64,000 nucleotides of DNA. It comes from CBDFHJ01 sp965247635 (GTDB lineage Bacteria; Chloroflexota; Dehalococcoidia; Lucifugimonadales; Australimonadaceae). The stretch lies in the NCBI GenBank assembly GCA_965247635.1, contig CBDFHJ010000005.1, positions 1 to 64,000 on the forward strand, given 5' to 3'. Of the stretch, positions 62,405-64,000 are shown in pieces (position 1 is the stretch's first letter; the number at the start of each line of letters is the position of its first letter). A program made the translations under genes and the position numbers. Under the pieces are notes generated by a model. The model was given only the letters and a program-made list of their open reading frames with translations, did not search any database and had not been told where the DNA came from.

Positions 62405-63769
62405 ATGGTACTGCAAATCGGCAACCAGCTTGCCACCGATTTGGTGGACTTCAAGAAGGGCATCGTCAGCCGGGACATCTTCGTGGACGAGGAGCTGTAC
62501 GAGGTCGAGAAGGAGCGGGTGTTCGCCCGCTGCTGGCTGTTCGTGGGGTACGAGGACCAGGTGCGCAAGCCCGGCGACTACTTCGTCTCGCGGATGGGGG
62601 AGGAGTCGGTGATCCTGAGCCGGGACCGGGACAACACGATTCACGTGTTCCTGAACTCGTGCCGACACCGGGGGATGAAGGTGTGCCGGTACGACGAGGG
62701 GAACACGCCGGTGTTCACGTGCCCGTACCACGGGTGGAGCTACGCGGGCGACGGGTCGCTGGTAGGCGTGCCGCGCTACAAGGACGCATACCGGGAGGAG
62801 CTGGACAAGTCGCAACGGGGGTTGGTTGAAGTCGCGCAGATGGCCAACTACAAGGGCAGCATCTGGGCCACGTGGGACCCCAAGGCGCCGTCGTTCCTCG
62901 ACTACATCGGCGATAACAAGTATGGCATTGACATCTGGCTGGACAACCACGACGGCACGGAGTCGGACATGGAGGTTCTGGGCGGAGTCGTTAAGTGGAT
63001 CCTGCCGTCGAACTGGAAGTTCGACGCCGAGAACTTCCTCAGCGACGGCTACCACGGCGTGACTACCCACCGCTCGGTGGACCTGCTGCGGTTGAGCCCC
63101 AGCGGACAGCAGGGCCGTCACACCCAAGACAACGTCCGTGTCCCGGAATCACGGTTCGGTGTCTCGCACCACGGCTCGGGCCGCCTGGGTGTGCGTATAG
63201 CGAAGGAGGACTACCCGTACCGGTCCATGTACCCCAACAACCCGGTGGCTGAGCAGTACTACAAAGAGGCCTACGAGAAGCGCCAGAAGCTGTTGGGTAA
63301 GCACGCCCGAGTGATGGCGGGAAACGGCAACGTCTTCCCCAACGCCACCCAGGGCACCGGTCAGACCACGGCCGTCTGGAATCCCAACGGCCCTGACCAG
63401 ACCGAAGCGTGGCGCTGGTACTTCATCGAGCGGGACGCACCACAGGAGGTGAAGGACCTCCAACGGCACTACATCATGCGCTACGGAGGTCCCGCCGGCC
63501 TGATGGAAATGGACGACATGGAGAACTGGAATTACGCGCATCCGGCAAGCAAAGGCACCATCGCGAAACGGTACCGCTACAACTACGACCAGGCCCTCGG
63601 TCACCAACAGCGAGGACACCCCCTGTTGGCCGAGTATGGACTCCCGCAAAACGCCCTGACCACCGAAGGGATTTCCGAACAGAACGCGCGGGGAGCCTAT
63701 AAGTTCTGGGCTGACCTGATGTCGTCCGAGATCTGGAACGACCTTCGAGAGAAAGGGTTGTGGGACTAG
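62405..63769 (+). CDS. Rieske ring-hydroxylating oxygenase, alpha subunit (paralogue B)
   Basis: 454 residues, ATG after AGGAGGAA. Rieske ligands Cys 86-x-His 88 and Cys 106-x-x-His 109. The catalytic iron site is around 215-226 (SDGYHGVTTHRS). It is paralogous to the gene at 53269, with about 180 bp around the Rieske motif (62580-62770 against 53460-53650) nearly identical. The C-terminal halves have diverged more. It lies 71 bp behind ridA and 131 bp before a third paralogue. The tandem duplication suggests diversification of substrate range. Confidence 0.95.
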   Translation: MVLQIGNQLATDLVDFKKGIVSRDIFVDEELYEVEKERVFARCWLFVGYEDQVRKPGDYFVSRMGEESVILSRDRDNTIHVFLNSCRHRGMKVCRYDEGNTPVFTCPYHGWSYAGDGSLVGVPRYKDAYREELDKSQRGLVEVAQMANYKGSIWATWDPKAPSFLDYIGDNKYGIDIWLDNHDGTESDMEVLGGVVKWILPSNWKFDAENFLSDGYHGVTTHRSVDLLRLSPSGQQGRHTQDNVRVPESRFGVSHHGSGRLGVRIAKEDYPYRSMYPNNPVAEQYYKEAYEKRQKLLGKHARVMAGNGNVFPNATQGTGQTTAVWNPNGPDQTEAWRWYFIERDAPQEVKDLQRHYIMRYGGPAGLMEMDDMENWNYAHPASKGTIAKRYRYNYDQALGHQQRGHPLLAEYGLPQNALTTEGISEQNARGAYKFWADLMSSEIWNDLREKGLWD

Positions 63770-63790
63770 TGCTTAGTCCACGAAGTTCCT

Positions 63791-63827
63791 GTCATTCTGA
63801 GTCCCGATGAATCGGGGTCAGGGTGAC
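63791..63827. repeat. dispersed intergenic repeat, partial inverted copy
   Basis: GTCATTCTGAGTCCCGATGA followed by ATCGGGGTCAGGGTGAC is the reverse-oriented end of the repeats at 43133 and 46083. It sits between two oxygenase paralogues. Confidence 0.7.
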
Positions 63828-63900
63828 AAAGAGATGAAGCGTATTCTCCGGACTGGCCACTAGCTGAGGTCTCACGGGGGACCTGAGAGGAGGGACGAAG

Positions 63901-64000
63901 ATGACACTGGACATCGACCGTAAGGTTTCAAGCAACCTTGTGGACTTCCAGAAGGGTATCGTCAGCCGGGACATCTTTGTGGACACGGAGTTGTACGAGA
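63901..64000 (+). CDS. Rieske oxygenase alpha subunit (paralogue C), cut by the window end
   Basis: ATG 63901 with GAGGAGGGAC upstream. The 33 residues seen (KVSSNLVDFQKGIVSRDIFV and DTELYE) match the N terminus of paralogues A and B (KGIVSRDIFVDEELYE). The Rieske centre would lie beyond the window. Confidence 0.93.
   Translation, partial: MTLDIDRKVSSNLVDFQKGIVSRDIFVDTELYE

Overview
The window looks like GC-rich bacterial chromosome with accessory DNA inserted in it. I infer a Chloroflexota lineage of the SAR202/Dehalococcoidia type, possibly host-associated. The grounds are tandem Rieske ring-hydroxylating oxygenases, an archaeal-style oligopeptide ABC system, small palindromic intergenic repeats and very large eukaryote-like surface proteins. 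This is inference from gene content, with no marker gene to fix it.

Bases 1-13,737 hold the 3' part of a Rieske-type gene, then a lipoprotein of the family-5 solute-binding class (minus strand). Opposite it runs a six-gene plus-strand operon: a secreted BNR-repeat (sialidase-like) protein with a C-terminal anchor, a second binding lipoprotein with its two halves in unusual order, two permeases and two ATPases. Together these form one peptide/oligosaccharide-type importer. A tRNA-Ala(TGC) gene follows.

Bases 13,800-39,781 are a roughly 26-kb integrative element placed in the 3' end of that tRNA. The left junction is the tRNA end. The right junction is a 24-bp imperfect direct copy of it. A large serine recombinase reads towards and antisense through the tRNA. 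Inside are a PIN/ribbon-helix-helix toxin-antitoxin pair, a KfrA-like DNA-binding protein behind an operator-like repeat, small genes, a CHC2/TOPRIM primase with a frameshift, a Rad52 domain fused to the C-terminal lobe of a SNF2-type helicase, a DUF4143 ATPase, and two giant surface proteins. One is 3385 residues and carries four seven-bladed FG-GAP propellers, each inserted in an FN3 domain. The other is a plant-type leucine-rich-repeat protein of about 30 repeats. Several element genes are broken, so it is probably decaying.

Bases 40-52 kb are chromosomal: a truncated NHL lipoprotein, an IS256-family copy splitting an older gene, arfB, a DUF3179 lipoprotein whose first CxxC cysteine is an in-frame TGA (likely selenocysteine), an aldo/keto reductase, the tldD-tldE pair, a HEAT-repeat protein, a Nudix/GNAT pair and two MaoC-type hot-dog genes.

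Bases 52-64 kb carry tRNA-Trp and tRNA-Leu, three paralogous Rieske oxygenase alpha subunits (the last cut by the window end), a LigB-type extradiol dioxygenase, RidA, a second IS256 copy that truncates a HAD hydrolase gene, a methyltransferase and an IS3-like element with a clean target duplication. The oxygenases, LigB protein and MaoC pair suggest breakdown of aromatic or other recalcitrant compounds.
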